Below are positions 1 to 8,920 of a stretch of 64,000 bases of DNA, piece after piece. The DNA lies in the NCBI GenBank assembly GCA_963798015.1, contig CAWCSA010000016.1, positions 124,001 to 188,000 of the forward strand, written 5' to 3'. The notes beneath the pieces are model-generated. The model was not told the DNA's origin. It was given only the letters and a program-made list of their open reading frames with translations, and ran no database searches. The position numbers and the translations under genes were made by a program. Position 1 is the stretch's first letter. The number at the start of each line of letters is the position of its first letter. This DNA comes from Roseiarcus sp963798015. GTDB lineage: Bacteria; Pseudomonadota; Alphaproteobacteria; Rhizobiales; Beijerinckiaceae.

Positions 1-2
1 CT

Positions 3-197
3 TCGCACTTGACCCTGGCCGCCCAAAACGCTCTGGCCAAGCTCGGCTACTCGGTCAAGCCAGACGGGAAGGAGGGGTCCGCAACCGAGCAGGCGCTGCG
101 CGAGTTTGAGCGCGCCCATGGTCTGGCGCCCGCGACAGAAATAACCGAGCGGCTCGTCAAGCAGCTGACCGCCGCGGCTCGCACAGGGGGACACTGA
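3..197 (+). CDS. Peptidoglycan-binding domain protein, 3' end only
   Basis: The reading frame is open from the left edge of the window, so this is the C-terminal end of a protein that starts upstream. About 64 residues remain. The pattern of a small helical repeat (LAAQNALAKLGY, then ATEQALREFERAHGL) fits the PG_binding_1 fold, which binds peptidoglycan in the cell envelope. It ends in a Gly-Gly-His tail and stops five bases before the next gene, so the two probably share a transcript. Whatever catalytic or membrane part the protein has is outside the window. Confidence 0.6.
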   Translation, partial: SHLTLAAQNALAKLGYSVKPDGKEGSATEQALREFERAHGLAPATEITERLVKQLTAAARTGGH

Positions 198-202
198 GCT
201 CG

Positions 203-550
203 GTGCGGTTGCGCTCCGACATTTGGGTCGCTGCCTATTTGCGTCGGTGCGGAGTGGAAGGGGCGAGCGCCGTCTTGCGCCGGCGGGGCGCCGCCGAGGC
301 CGGCGCGATTTTCGTCAAAGTCGATCACCTCAATGGATGCGCGACGCTCTACGGGCCTGCGCCGCAGTCTGCCGCGGCTGAGGCGCCGCGCGGAATCGAC
401 AGGATGTTCGCCCGGACGCACGCGGGGCCATTGATCAATTCCGACGAAGCCGAGGCGCGGCTCAAACGCGAGGTCGCCTTTGACCCCGACCTTTGGATTG
501 TTGAGGTCGAGAACGGCGTGGACGGAGCGTGGCTCGATCTCGCGCCTTAA
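203..550 (+). CDS. DUF1491 family protein
   Basis: A 115-residue protein of unknown function starting at GTG. It carries the hallmarks of DUF1491, a small alphaproteobacterial family: MRLRSDIWVAAYLRR at the N-terminus, a G-AEAGAIFVKVDHLNG segment, LYGPAPQ, and a closing acidic-aromatic segment (FDPDLWIVEVE). No signal peptide, membrane segment or known catalytic motif is visible, so it is probably cytoplasmic. It follows the peptidoglycan-binding gene by five bases. The family assignment is by memory of its conserved words; no function can be given. Confidence 0.8.
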   Translation: MRLRSDIWVAAYLRRCGVEGASAVLRRRGAAEAGAIFVKVDHLNGCATLYGPAPQSAAAEAPRGIDRMFARTHAGPLINSDEAEARLKREVAFDPDLWIVEVENGVDGAWLDLAP

Positions 551-783
551 GCTTGAGCCGATCCCCCAGCCCCTCCGCTTTATGGCGTCGAAGACCGAAG
601 CTCGAGGCTCGCGCGCATCGTTCAGGCTTATTCACCGCTTAACCAACTCCCCCAACTCCAACCGCCGCCTCGTCAGAGACGGCTCAAATTAACGCGGTCG
701 AAATTGGGTAGCCCTACTCTCGGCTCCGTCGGCGGAGTGGAAACCCGGGGTCGTCGTTGGATCTTTGCAGCCGGAGCAGACGA

Positions 784-948
784 ATGTTTCCATCCATAAA
801 GAAGTTCGCCGCCGACAAGTTAGGCGTCACGGCGATCGAGTATGCGCTGATCGCTTCGCTGATCGCCGTCTTCATCATCACCGCGGTCCAGACGGTTGGC
901 GGCAAGGTCAGTACGGTGTTCACCGGAATCGGCACGACCCTCAAGTAA
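784..948 (+). CDS. pilA: Flp/Fap-type major pilin subunit (type IVb pilin)
   Basis: A 54-residue Flp pilin, the structural subunit of the Tad (tight adherence) pilus built by the downstream cpa genes. A short basic leader ends at Gly14; the mature protein would begin VTAIEYALIASL, with Glu at mature position 5 followed by a hydrophobic helix, as in type IVb prepilins. Cleavage would be by the CpaA peptidase encoded next. The ATG at 784 has a GGAG about 8 bases upstream; an in-frame TTG at 757 is less likely. Only one pilin gene is present. The 230 bases upstream contain a TTAACCAA word but no complete CtrA site. Confidence 0.9.
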   Translation: MFPSIKKFAADKLGVTAIEYALIASLIAVFIITAVQTVGGKVSTVFTGIGTTLK

Positions 949-1080
949 AGGTGGTCCCCTTGAGATCTTCACGCCGCCATCAGCCTTGTCGGCACAAAAA
1001 ATCGCTCGACGCTTGTTCGGATCACGGACGAGCCAGACGCAGACCGTTTTTCCCTGTTTGACGCGACCGAACAAACTGCA

Positions 1081-1593
1081 ATGGCTTCGAACCTACTCCA
1101 TCTTTCGATTTTCGCCTTCTTTCCCGCCCTCATGGCGCTTTCGGCGTCCATGGATCTCCTGACCTTCACAATCCCAAACCGGATCTGCGTCGCTCTTGCG
1201 CTCGGATATGTGATCTTTGCGGCGCTGCTCGGCGTTCCGGCCGTCGATATTCTTCTCAATATCTCATGCGCCTTGGCGATTCTTGGGATCACTTTCGTGA
1301 TGTTCAACCTCGGCTTGGTTGGCGGGGGTGACGCCAAACTGGCGGCCGCAACCGCGGCATGGCTCGGTTGGGCCGCAATCCTCGACTATGGTCTCGCTGC
1401 CGCCATCTTCGGCGGAATCCTTACCCTGATCCTTCTCGGCGTCCGCAGGGTCCCCCTGCCTGCTGCGCTCGCCCGCGTCGCTTGGCTTGCGCGGCTGCAT
1501 AATGCCAGCGCCGGCGTCCCATACGGGATCGCACTGGCGGCCGCCGGCCTGATGCAATTCCCCAACTCATCCATCTGGGCTGCGGTCGTCTAG
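1081..1593 (+). CDS. cpaA: Prepilin peptidase CpaA (A24 aspartic peptidase)
   Basis: A 170-residue, very hydrophobic membrane protein of the TadV/CpaA type. It removes the leader of the Flp pilin. The two catalytic aspartates of the A24 family can be placed: Asp25 in the N-terminal SMDLLTFTIPN segment and Asp84 in GLVGGGDAKL, the equivalent of the GxGD motif. About five or six membrane helices are predicted by eye. Like other CpaA proteins it lacks the N-terminal methyltransferase domain of PilD. It follows the pilin by 132 bases and is separated from cpaB by a 419-base gap. Confidence 0.92.
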   Translation: MASNLLHLSIFAFFPALMALSASMDLLTFTIPNRICVALALGYVIFAALLGVPAVDILLNISCALAILGITFVMFNLGLVGGGDAKLAAATAAWLGWAAILDYGLAAAIFGGILTLILLGVRRVPLPAALARVAWLARLHNASAGVPYGIALAAAGLMQFPNSSIWAAVV

Positions 1594-2012
1594 GCCAACA
1601 TCGAAGCCGAGTGTGTGTGGATCGGCAGGCGGAAGCCGCCAGCCGAGACCCGCATAGGGTCGTTGCCAGCGCGTCAACGACGACGAGCGTTCGCTTCCGG
1701 TCATTTCTCGGTAGATGCACACTATTCGTTTCGGCGAAACGATGAGCTGCCGATCCAAGGTCATCGCTCAGTTGTGTGAGCTGGATCGAATTATTTTCAG
1801 CTATTCTCGAAGTCTAGCCGCCATTAGTAAAGGTTACTGCATCTAACTCTTCGGAATGGCAGGGTAGCATTGGCATTCCGCGGAAGATTTTTCTTTGATC
1901 GACGGATCGATTAACGCATGACGGACAAGTTGATACTTTAAATTAACCGTACCTTGACGATTACAATGTCTAAATCGTGCCGCTAGCGAGTCAGTGCGAA
2001 GGGCCATGATTT
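1594..2012. other. Intergenic region upstream of cpaB
   Basis: A 419-base stretch without a supportable gene; short frames on both strands have no start signal or family match. A 7-bp hairpin (TCGTTTC / GAAACGA, loop GGC) sits at 1726-1742 but has no U-tract. The half nearest cpaB is clearly more AT-rich than its surroundings, as expected for a promoter region, and contains a near-consensus CtrA box (annotated separately). No convincing sigma-70 promoter was found. Confidence 0.6.
1943..1957 (+). promoter_or_regulatory. Candidate CtrA box upstream of cpaB
   Basis: The sequence TTAA-CCGTACC-TTGA differs by one base from the CtrA consensus TTAA-N7-TTAA. It lies about 56 bases upstream of the cpaB start in an AT-rich stretch, and the second half overlaps a possible -35 hexamer (TTGACG). 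In Caulobacter, pilus genes belong to the CtrA regulon, and the ChpT phosphotransferase of that pathway is encoded later in this window. A single near-match of this length can occur by chance. Confidence 0.35.
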
Positions 2013-2807
2013 ATGAATCGAAGGCTGATCATCGTGGGGACAATCGCAGTTCTGGCGTTCGGCGCGACGTATATGGTCTTGAGAGGCGCCGGCAATTCGG
2101 CGCCAAGCCCGATTGCGGAAGCCCCGAAGGTCGATGTCGAGCAGGTGCTTGTCGCCGGCCAGGATCTACCGATGGGGACGGTCGTCAACGAGGGCGCCAC
2201 GGCGTGGCATCCGTGGCCAAAGGCCGACGTCTCCGAACTCATGATCACCAAGTCTGGGAAGCCCGACGCGCTCAAGGACGTCGAAGGGTCGATGACTCGG
2301 GTGGCGTTCCTTCGCGGCGAGCCGATCCGGCATGACAAGCTCGTCAAGGCCGGCGCGGGCGGGTTCATGTCGGCGATCCTGCCGACCGGAAAGCGGGCGG
2401 TCGCGATCAAGATCGATAACGACGGCGATTCGACGGCTGGCGGATTCATTCTTCCAAATGACCGGGTCGACGTCGTCCGTCTTGCCCGGGACGAGGAATC
2501 GACCAAGGCTCGCGGGGTCGAAGTCATGACGGCGCAGCCGATCCTCGCCAATGTGCGCGTCCTGGCCATCGGCCAGAACGTGGAAGAGCAGAATGGCAAG
2601 AAGGTCATCACCGGAGCCAACGCGACGCTCGAGCTCGACCCGGATCAGGTCAACCTCATCATCTTGGCTCAACATGCCGGCAATTCGAATCTTCATCTCG
2701 TTCTGCGCAGCCTCGTCGACAGCGGCGGCCCGGCGAAGACAGTTGTCAGCCAAGATGACGCTTTGACGGTGGTTCGCTATGGCGCCCCGCAGCAGGCGAC
2801 CCGGTGA
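2013..2807 (+). CDS. cpaB: Flp pilus assembly protein CpaB
   Basis: 264 residues. An N-terminal membrane anchor (residues about 4-24) is followed by an SAF-like domain (VLVAGQDLPMGTVV near residue 50), then the RcpC/CpaB region with PNDRVDVV and the long beta-rich C-terminal part. CpaB proteins sit in the periplasm or inner membrane and work with the secretin CpaC in Tad pilus assembly. The ATG at 2013 follows a GAAGGG sequence. The stop overlaps a GTG that could start cpaC in another frame. It is the first gene of the cpaBCDEF run. Confidence 0.92.
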   Translation: MNRRLIIVGTIAVLAFGATYMVLRGAGNSAPSPIAEAPKVDVEQVLVAGQDLPMGTVVNEGATAWHPWPKADVSELMITKSGKPDALKDVEGSMTRVAFLRGEPIRHDKLVKAGAGGFMSAILPTGKRAVAIKIDNDGDSTAGGFILPNDRVDVVRLARDEESTKARGVEVMTAQPILANVRVLAIGQNVEEQNGKKVITGANATLELDPDQVNLIILAQHAGNSNLHLVLRSLVDSGGPAKTVVSQDDALTVVRYGAPQQATR

Positions 2808-2857
2808 TTCACCTTATCTTTCCTTTGTCGCTTGTTCTCCAGAGGCGGAGCCGGGGC

Positions 2858-4378
2858 ATGAAGTCCGATCGCATTCAGAGACGGCAGAACATCGCCATTT
2901 GCGTCTCGGCGGCGCTTCTCGCGATCGCGCCGGCTTCGACCGTCCGGGCCGCCGAGGGCGATGATTTCGCGCGGATGGGCGCCGTGTCGGACGCCGCGGC
3001 CCAGCCCCTGCAAATGGGCGTCGGCCAATCGGTCATACGTGACCTGCCCGAGGAAGCAGGCGAAATCTACGTCGGCGATCCCAACGTCGCCAACGCGATC
3101 GTGCGCACGGCGAGGCGCATCTATATTTCCGGCGTCGCTAACGGCCACACAAGCATCTTCGCCTTGGCCAAGGACGGACGAAGAATTGCGTTCTTCCAGG
3201 TTTCGGTCGGTCGAGCCATCGGCGAACTGACGGCGCTCCTCAATGTCGCGATCCCGGGCAACGAGATTCGTGTGCGCACCGTCGAGAACACGATCATCCT
3301 CACGGGATCCGTGGCCTCGGCCGAGGAGGCGCAAAAGGCGCTCGACATCGCTTCCGGCTTCGTCAACGATTCGCCAACCTCAACCTCCGGAGCCGGCCCT
3401 CAGATCTCCATTTCGAGCGGCTCCAGCGCAGGCGCCGCTCCCACCGGCTCCGCCGGCAAGAGCCCTCAGGGAAAAGTTGTCAACGCTCTCACGATCCGCG
3501 GCGCCGACCAGGTCAGCCTGCGCGTCACAGTCGCCGAAATTCGGCGTGACATCGTCAAGCAACTGGGCGTCAACTTGAGCGGGGCCGGGCCAAACGGAGC
3601 CTTCACGCTCGATCCCCCGTTCACGATCAACGGCAACGTCGCCGGCTCCGTCGCCGCCACCGCTTCCCAGGCGACCCTGAATTGGTTCAGGGGCAGTGGC
3701 AGCATCAGCGCCAGCTTGCAAGCTTTCGAGCGGCAGGGTGTCGCCCACACGCTCGCCGAGCCGACCGTGACTGCAGTCTCCGGCGAAACCGCAAAATTCC
3801 TGGCTGGCGGCACGGTTCCCATTCTCAATAGCGTGCAGTGCAATCCCGTTTGCCAGTACGGATTCATCCAGCAGCCCTATGGCGTGACCCTGAACTTCAC
3901 CCCGATCGTCTTGTCCCCCGGACGGATCCAACTGCGAATCGCAACCGAAGTCACCGATATCGACCCAACGACACAAGTCACGTTCAGTGGGATCACGATC
4001 CCGGGGTTCCGGACCCGCAGCAACACGACGACGGTCGAACTGCCTTCTGGCGGCTCGATCGCTACGGCTGGCTTGATCAGCACTCAGACGGAACAGGCCA
4101 TCAATGGCCTTCCGGCCCTGATGAATCTCCCAGTGCTTGGGGCTCTGTTCCGCTCGCGGGACTATCAGCGCAGTGAGACCGAATTGCTGGTCGTCGTGAC
4201 GCCCTTCATTGCGCATGCGATCGACCCGAGCCAGGTCGTGAGGCCCGACCAGAATTTTCAGGACGCCAGCGACCCGCAGGCTTGGTTCCTGGGCCGCGTC
4301 AACCGGATCTACTCCGCCTCGCGGTCGCTCCAGCCGATGCCTGGCTATGCCGGCAAGATCGGATTCATCACCCAGTAG
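2858..4378 (+). CDS. cpaC: Pilus secretin CpaC (type II/III secretion secretin family)
   Basis: The outer-membrane channel for the Tad pilus, 506 residues from the ATG at 2858. That start is preferred over the GTG at 2804, which overlaps the cpaB stop, because a GGAG precedes it and it opens directly into a signal peptide ending ...STVRA. An N-terminal secretin domain (MGVGQSVIRDLPEEAGEIYVG) is followed by a BON-like segment, then a Gly/Ser-rich linker, then the secretin domain with VPILNS and the conserved end segment ELLVVVTPFI. It lies between cpaB and cpaD. Confidence 0.92.
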   Translation: MKSDRIQRRQNIAICVSAALLAIAPASTVRAAEGDDFARMGAVSDAAAQPLQMGVGQSVIRDLPEEAGEIYVGDPNVANAIVRTARRIYISGVANGHTSIFALAKDGRRIAFFQVSVGRAIGELTALLNVAIPGNEIRVRTVENTIILTGSVASAEEAQKALDIASGFVNDSPTSTSGAGPQISISSGSSAGAAPTGSAGKSPQGKVVNALTIRGADQVSLRVTVAEIRRDIVKQLGVNLSGAGPNGAFTLDPPFTINGNVAGSVAATASQATLNWFRGSGSISASLQAFERQGVAHTLAEPTVTAVSGETAKFLAGGTVPILNSVQCNPVCQYGFIQQPYGVTLNFTPIVLSPGRIQLRIATEVTDIDPTTQVTFSGITIPGFRTRSNTTTVELPSGGSIATAGLISTQTEQAINGLPALMNLPVLGALFRSRDYQRSETELLVVVTPFIAHAIDPSQVVRPDQNFQDASDPQAWFLGRVNRIYSASRSLQPMPGYAGKIGFITQ

Positions 4379-4430
4379 GCCTTGCGTGCTTCGCCAAAAG
4401 TTTCCTTAAGACCTGAGAAAGACAGCGCTC

Positions 4431-5168
4431 ATGGCCGCTCTCCCCGACGCACCTTTATCCAAAGCGCAATGCTTGAGGTTGAGTCTCGTCGCCGCCGCCG
4501 CCGCCGCTCTCGCCGGTTGCGGCGGCGTTCCCTATGCCTCGTCGGATCCCGCGTTTCCCGGCAGCTTCGAGCAGCGCCACCCAATCGTGGTCGCCGCGGC
4601 GCCGACAAGCATTGATCTCTACCCAGTCGGGGGCAGGCTCGACGAGCGTTCGCGGGCGAATGTCCGCGCCTTTGCTAAGCGCTATCACCGCTACGGCTCA
4701 GGCGCGGTCATGATCCAGACGCCTCTCGGAACGAATCCAAACTCGATAGCCGTTTACGAGGTCCGTAGGGCGCTTCTCGGCGCAGGCGTCAGAGGCAGGA
4801 TCGCCGTGGGCGACTACCTGCCGCCGAACGACGGCGCGGCGCCGCCGGTGCGGGTGTCGTTCACGGGGGTCAAGGCGGTGGTCCCAACGCAATGCGGTCT
4901 GTGGCCGGAGGATCTCGCTTCGGGGTCTTCGGTCGAAGGATGGAAGAACGAGCCCTACTCCAACTTCGGCTGCGCGACCCAGTCGACGATCGCGGCCCAG
5001 GTCGATGACCCGCGCGATTTCGTCCAGCCGCGAGCGCTCGGGCCTTCCGACGTCGCCATGCGCACCCGAGCCATCGAGGCCGTCCGAAGCGGCCAGGATC
5101 CGAGCACCAATTGGACGAACGCCATTCTCACGCCAATCGGCGGCGATGTCCCGACCAACGGAAACTGA
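4431..5168 (+). CDS. cpaD: Pilus assembly lipoprotein CpaD
   Basis: 245 residues with a lipoprotein signal: a hydrophobic run followed by the lipobox LAGC, so Cys30 would be lipidated. CpaD-family lipoproteins are thought to help the CpaC secretin reach or assemble in the outer membrane. The body contains segments usual for CpaD (a DERSRANVRAFAKRY segment and a Cys-containing NFGCATQSTIAAQVDDPRD region). It starts 52 bases after cpaC and ends six bases before the cpaE ATG. Confidence 0.9.
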   Translation: MAALPDAPLSKAQCLRLSLVAAAAAALAGCGGVPYASSDPAFPGSFEQRHPIVVAAAPTSIDLYPVGGRLDERSRANVRAFAKRYHRYGSGAVMIQTPLGTNPNSIAVYEVRRALLGAGVRGRIAVGDYLPPNDGAAPPVRVSFTGVKAVVPTQCGLWPEDLASGSSVEGWKNEPYSNFGCATQSTIAAQVDDPRDFVQPRALGPSDVAMRTRAIEAVRSGQDPSTNWTNAILTPIGGDVPTNGN

Positions 5169-5174
5169 TTGACC

Positions 5175-6449
5175 ATGAAGGTGCGCTACGCTGACGCCGG
5201 AATCGACGGAGAGGCGTCCATGGATCGGTCGGCTGTGCAAATCGAGCCGGTGCCGCGTGTGTCGATTCAGGCGTTCTGCGAATCGCCCGATATCGCAGCC
5301 ATTGTCGCCGCGGCGATCTCCGATCGCCGAATGGCCAAAGCGCATGTCAAGCAGAACATGGGCGGCGCCGCGGCCGCGCTTGAAGCCTACAAGAGCGCGC
5401 CGACGCCGAATGTGGTCGTGCTCGAGGCGCCCGCCAGCCGAGATGGACTGCTCTCGCACCTCGAAGAGCTTGCTGAATATTGCGACGCGGGGACCAAGGT
5501 CGTTGTTCTTGGCAAGCTCAACGATATCGTTCTCTACCGGCAGTTGATGGCGCGCGGGGTCAGTGAATATTTGGTGGCGCCGTTCGGCGTCGTCGACTTC
5601 ATCCAGGCAATATCCCAGCTGTTCGCCGTGCCTGGCGCCAAGCCTCTTGGGCGCGTGATCGCGGTCGTCGGCGCCAAGGGTGGCGTCGGAGCGTCCACCG
5701 TCGCCCACAATCTGGCCTGGAGCCTGGCCTCGGTTACGGAAATGGCGACGATCATCGCCGATTTCGACCTCGCCTTTGGAACCGCGGGGCTCGACTACAA
5801 TCAGGACCCGCCCCAGGGCGTTGCGGAGGCGGTGTTCGCTCCCGATCGCGTCGACGCCGTGCTGGTCGAGCGTCTGCTCTCCAAATGCGGCGAGAAACTC
5901 AGTCTCCTGGCGGCGCCCGCCACGCTCGATCGCGTCCTTGACTTCAGCGAGGCCTCGTTCGACTCGCTGATCGACGCCATGCGCGCTTCGACGCCCTGGA
6001 TCGTGGTCGATGTGCCGCATTTGTGGTCGGGCTGGGCCCGGCGGATTCTCGTCTCCGCCGATGAGGTCATCGTCGTCGCGAGCCCCGACCTCGCGAATCT
6101 TCGCAACACCAAGAATCTGATCGACAACGTGAAGGGCGCCCGCCTCAACGACGCGCCGTCGAAGCTGGTCCTGAACGGCGTCGGCATGCTCAAGCGGCCG
6201 GAAATCGCCGCCGCAGAATTCGCCAAGACGGTGGAAACCGATCCGATCGCGATCATATCGCACGACGCGAAGCTGTTCGGCGCCGCGGCCAACAATGGGC
6301 AAATGATCGCCGAGATCGAGCCGAACGGCAAAACGGCGCAGGTCTTCGTTGATCTCGCCTCCACGCTTGCCGGCCGAGCCGAGACGCGCAAGCCCAAGAG
6401 AGGTGTTCTTGAGCCGCTCATGGCGAGGCTCGGGCGCAAGAAGAAATGA
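5175..6449 (+). CDS. cpaE: Pilus assembly ATPase-like protein CpaE/TadZ
   Basis: About 424 residues. The N-terminal third resembles a degenerate receiver domain; then comes a MinD/ParA-type ATPase with the deviant Walker A motif AKGGVGAST around residue 167 and DFDLAFGT as the following Asp motif. TadZ/CpaE proteins localise the pilus machine to its cell pole. The ATG at 5175 is preferred to a TTG two codons earlier. The C-terminus is strongly basic (ARLGRKKK). It lies between cpaD and cpaF. Confidence 0.92.
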   Translation: MKVRYADAGIDGEASMDRSAVQIEPVPRVSIQAFCESPDIAAIVAAAISDRRMAKAHVKQNMGGAAAALEAYKSAPTPNVVVLEAPASRDGLLSHLEELAEYCDAGTKVVVLGKLNDIVLYRQLMARGVSEYLVAPFGVVDFIQAISQLFAVPGAKPLGRVIAVVGAKGGVGASTVAHNLAWSLASVTEMATIIADFDLAFGTAGLDYNQDPPQGVAEAVFAPDRVDAVLVERLLSKCGEKLSLLAAPATLDRVLDFSEASFDSLIDAMRASTPWIVVDVPHLWSGWARRILVSADEVIVVASPDLANLRNTKNLIDNVKGARLNDAPSKLVLNGVGMLKRPEIAAAEFAKTVETDPIAIISHDAKLFGAAANNGQMIAEIEPNGKTAQVFVDLASTLAGRAETRKPKRGVLEPLMARLGRKKK

Positions 6450-6514
6450 CCGGCTTGCCCACACATCGCGCCATCCCGGCTGAGCGCTCGCACAAGCGCA
6501 AAGGATCCTGAGCG

Positions 6515-7927
6515 ATGTTCGGCAAGCGTAGCGGGAGCGTCAGCCCCCAGGCCGCCGTGTCGCGCCTCGCATCCGTGAGCGTGGTGACCGAGGCGCCCAG
6601 GCCCGCGTCCGCTCAGATCGCGCCGGTTCAAACCGAACGCAGATCGGAGACCTATTTTCAGACCAAGTCGCTGATCTTCGGCGCCTTGATCGAGGCGATT
6701 GATCTTGCCGCGCTGTCCAAGCTCGACCCCGAGAGCGCGCGCGAGGAAATCCGGGACATCGTCCACGAGATCGTCACCATCAAGAATTTGGTGCTGTCGA
6801 TTGCCGAGCAGGAAGATCTGCTCGACGACATCTGCAATGACGTCCTCGGCTTCGGCCCGCTCGAGCCGCTGCTGGCGCGCGACGACATTGCCGATATCAT
6901 GGTCAACGGACCGACGCGATGCTTCATCGAGGTTGGCGGCAAGATCCAACTCACCAACGTCCGCTTTCGTGACGCATCGCAGTTGATGAACATCTGTCAG
7001 CGGATCGTCAGCCAGGTCGGACGCCGGGTCGACGAATCCTCGCCCATTTGCGATGCCCGCCTGCTCGACGGCTCGCGCGTCAATGTTATTGCGCCGCCGC
7101 TCGCGATCGACGGCGCGGCGCTGACCATCCGCAAGTTCAGGAAGGACAAGCTGACGCTCGATCAGTTGGTCAAGTTCGGCTCGATCTCTCAGGCCGGCGC
7201 GGAAATTCTTCAGATCATCGGCCGCGTCCGTTGCAACGTGGTCATTTCCGGCGGCACAGGCTCGGGCAAGACGACACTTCTGAACTGCCTGACGAACTAT
7301 ATCGACGCGGATGAGCGGATCATCACCTGCGAGGATGCAGCTGAGCTTCAGCTCCAGCAGCCCCATGTGGTGCGCCTCGAGACGCGCCCGGCGAACCTCG
7401 AAGGCGTGGGTCAGATCACGATGCGGGACCTGGTCAAGAACTGTCTGCGCATGCGGCCCGAGCGCATCGTCGTTGGCGAAGTGCGCGGACCCGAAGCGTT
7501 CGATCTCTTGCAAGCCATGAACACCGGCCACGATGGGTCGATGGGCACGCTGCATGCGAACTCGCCGCGCGAGGCGCTGAGTCGTGTGGAATCCATGATC
7601 ACGATGGGTGGCTATGCGCTGCCGATGAAGACAATCCGCGAAATGATGACGTCCTCGATCGATGTGATCGTTCAAGCCTCTCGCCTTCGTGATGGATCGC
7701 GCCGGATCACGCACATAACGGAAGTCCTCGGCATGGAAGGCGACGTCGTGATCACGCAGGACCTCTTCGTCTACGAAATTCTGGGAGAGGACGCGCAGGG
7801 AAAGCTCATAGGGCGGCATCGCTCGACTGGGATCGGGCGACCGAAATTCTGGGACCGCGCACGCATGTTCGGAGAAGAAAAGCGTCTGGCGGCGGCGCTC
7901 GACATCTCGGACGTCAGCGCAGCCTAG
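6515..7927 (+). CDS. cpaF: Pilus assembly ATPase CpaF/TadA
   Basis: 470 residues; the hexameric secretion ATPase that powers extension, and probably retraction, of the Tad pilus. Walker A is GGTGSGKTT near residue 246-254. The Asp box (ITCEDAAELQL), the Walker B region (RIVVGEVRGPEAFDLL) and the His box (NTGHDGSMGTLHANSPREAL) are all intact. The N-terminal 60 residues are variable and Ala/Pro-rich. It sits in the cytoplasm under the TadB/TadC platform encoded next. Confidence 0.95.
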   Translation: MFGKRSGSVSPQAAVSRLASVSVVTEAPRPASAQIAPVQTERRSETYFQTKSLIFGALIEAIDLAALSKLDPESAREEIRDIVHEIVTIKNLVLSIAEQEDLLDDICNDVLGFGPLEPLLARDDIADIMVNGPTRCFIEVGGKIQLTNVRFRDASQLMNICQRIVSQVGRRVDESSPICDARLLDGSRVNVIAPPLAIDGAALTIRKFRKDKLTLDQLVKFGSISQAGAEILQIIGRVRCNVVISGGTGSGKTTLLNCLTNYIDADERIITCEDAAELQLQQPHVVRLETRPANLEGVGQITMRDLVKNCLRMRPERIVVGEVRGPEAFDLLQAMNTGHDGSMGTLHANSPREALSRVESMITMGGYALPMKTIREMMTSSIDVIVQASRLRDGSRRITHITEVLGMEGDVVITQDLFVYEILGEDAQGKLIGRHRSTGIGRPKFWDRARMFGEEKRLAAALDISDVSAA

Positions 7928-7948
7928 CGCGAACGGAAGGAAGCCGGA

Positions 7949-8908
7949 ATGATCAATCCGTTAGCGATCGCAGCCTGCCTGGCGCTTGGATTCGGCGGTC
8001 TGGCGTTAGCCTTTGTTGGCGAAGACTCGCGAGCCGACAAGCGGCGCGCGGCGGTTACGAAAACTGACGCGAAGGTGAGCGTGGCGGCTGGCGTCGATCG
8101 GGCGACACGCAAGAAGCAGATCGCCGACGGCGTCCGCGACAATGAAATGAAGGGGAAACGGCGGCGCGTCAGTCTGGCGACAAAAATCGAACAGGCCGGG
8201 CTCTCGATCACCAAACAGCAATATTGGATCGGAAGCGTTGTCGTGGGCCTCGTTTGTGGGGCGTTGACCTATCTCCAGTCAAGAAGTTTGCTGCTCACGC
8301 TTCTCGTTGTCGTGATCGCCACGGTCGGGTTGCCGCAGCTCACGCTGGCGCGCCTGCGCATTCGGCGGCTCAACAAGTTCATCTCCAACTTTCCGACCGC
8401 CATCGATATCATCGTGCGTGGCATCAAGTCCGGCCTTCCCCTTGGCGATACGATCCGGATCGCCGCGACCGAAAGCCCCGAGCCGGTGAAGTCGGAGTTT
8501 CGAAGAATCGTCGAGGCGCTCTCGATCGGAATGACCTTGTCGGAAGGCATCGAGCGAATGGCGCAGCGGGTTCCGATCGCCGAAACCAATTTCTTCTCAA
8601 TTGTCATCGCCATTCAAAGCAAGGCAGGCGGCAACCTCTCGGAGGCCCTGGGTAATCTTTCGCGCGTGTTGCGCGAACGCAAAAAGATGAAGCAAAAGAT
8701 CACCGCCATGTCGATGGAAGCGAAAGCTTCGGCAGCGATCATCGGCGCGGTGCCGTTTCTCGTCGTCGGCGCGCTTTACGTTTCGTCTCCCAAGTACATT
8801 TCAATATTGTGGACGACGAGTCACGGAAAAATGATCTCCGTGATTGCGATTTTCTGGATGGGAATAGGAATCGCCATGATGAAAAAAATGATCTCATTCG
8901 ACTTCTAA
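7949..8908 (+). CDS. tadB: Tad pilus membrane platform protein TadB (CpaG)
   Basis: 319 residues, type II secretion system F family. Polar N-terminal segment, two membrane helices near residues 90-125, the T2SSF domain (SNFPTAIDIIVRGIKSGLPLG... AGGNLSEALGNLSRVLRERK), then two more C-terminal helices. With TadC it forms the inner-membrane platform on which CpaF acts. The gene starts 21 bases after cpaF and ends 12 bases before the next gene, consistent with one operon. Confidence 0.9.
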   Translation: MINPLAIAACLALGFGGLALAFVGEDSRADKRRAAVTKTDAKVSVAAGVDRATRKKQIADGVRDNEMKGKRRRVSLATKIEQAGLSITKQQYWIGSVVVGLVCGALTYLQSRSLLLTLLVVVIATVGLPQLTLARLRIRRLNKFISNFPTAIDIIVRGIKSGLPLGDTIRIAATESPEPVKSEFRRIVEALSIGMTLSEGIERMAQRVPIAETNFFSIVIAIQSKAGGNLSEALGNLSRVLRERKKMKQKITAMSMEAKASAAIIGAVPFLVVGALYVSSPKYISILWTTSHGKMISVIAIFWMGIGIAMMKKMISFDF

Positions 8909-8920
8909 ATAGAGCCTGCC

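Noticed and set aside
639..646. TTAACCAA upstream of the pilin as a CtrA site
   Set aside because: Only one half-site, with one mismatch; the partner half at the expected distance is absent.
4698..7819. Long minus-strand frames (588 and 672 codons) across cpaD, cpaE and cpaF
   Set aside because: Both are opposite to genes with complete ATPase motifs, lack ribosome sites and have the composition of GC-skew shadow frames.
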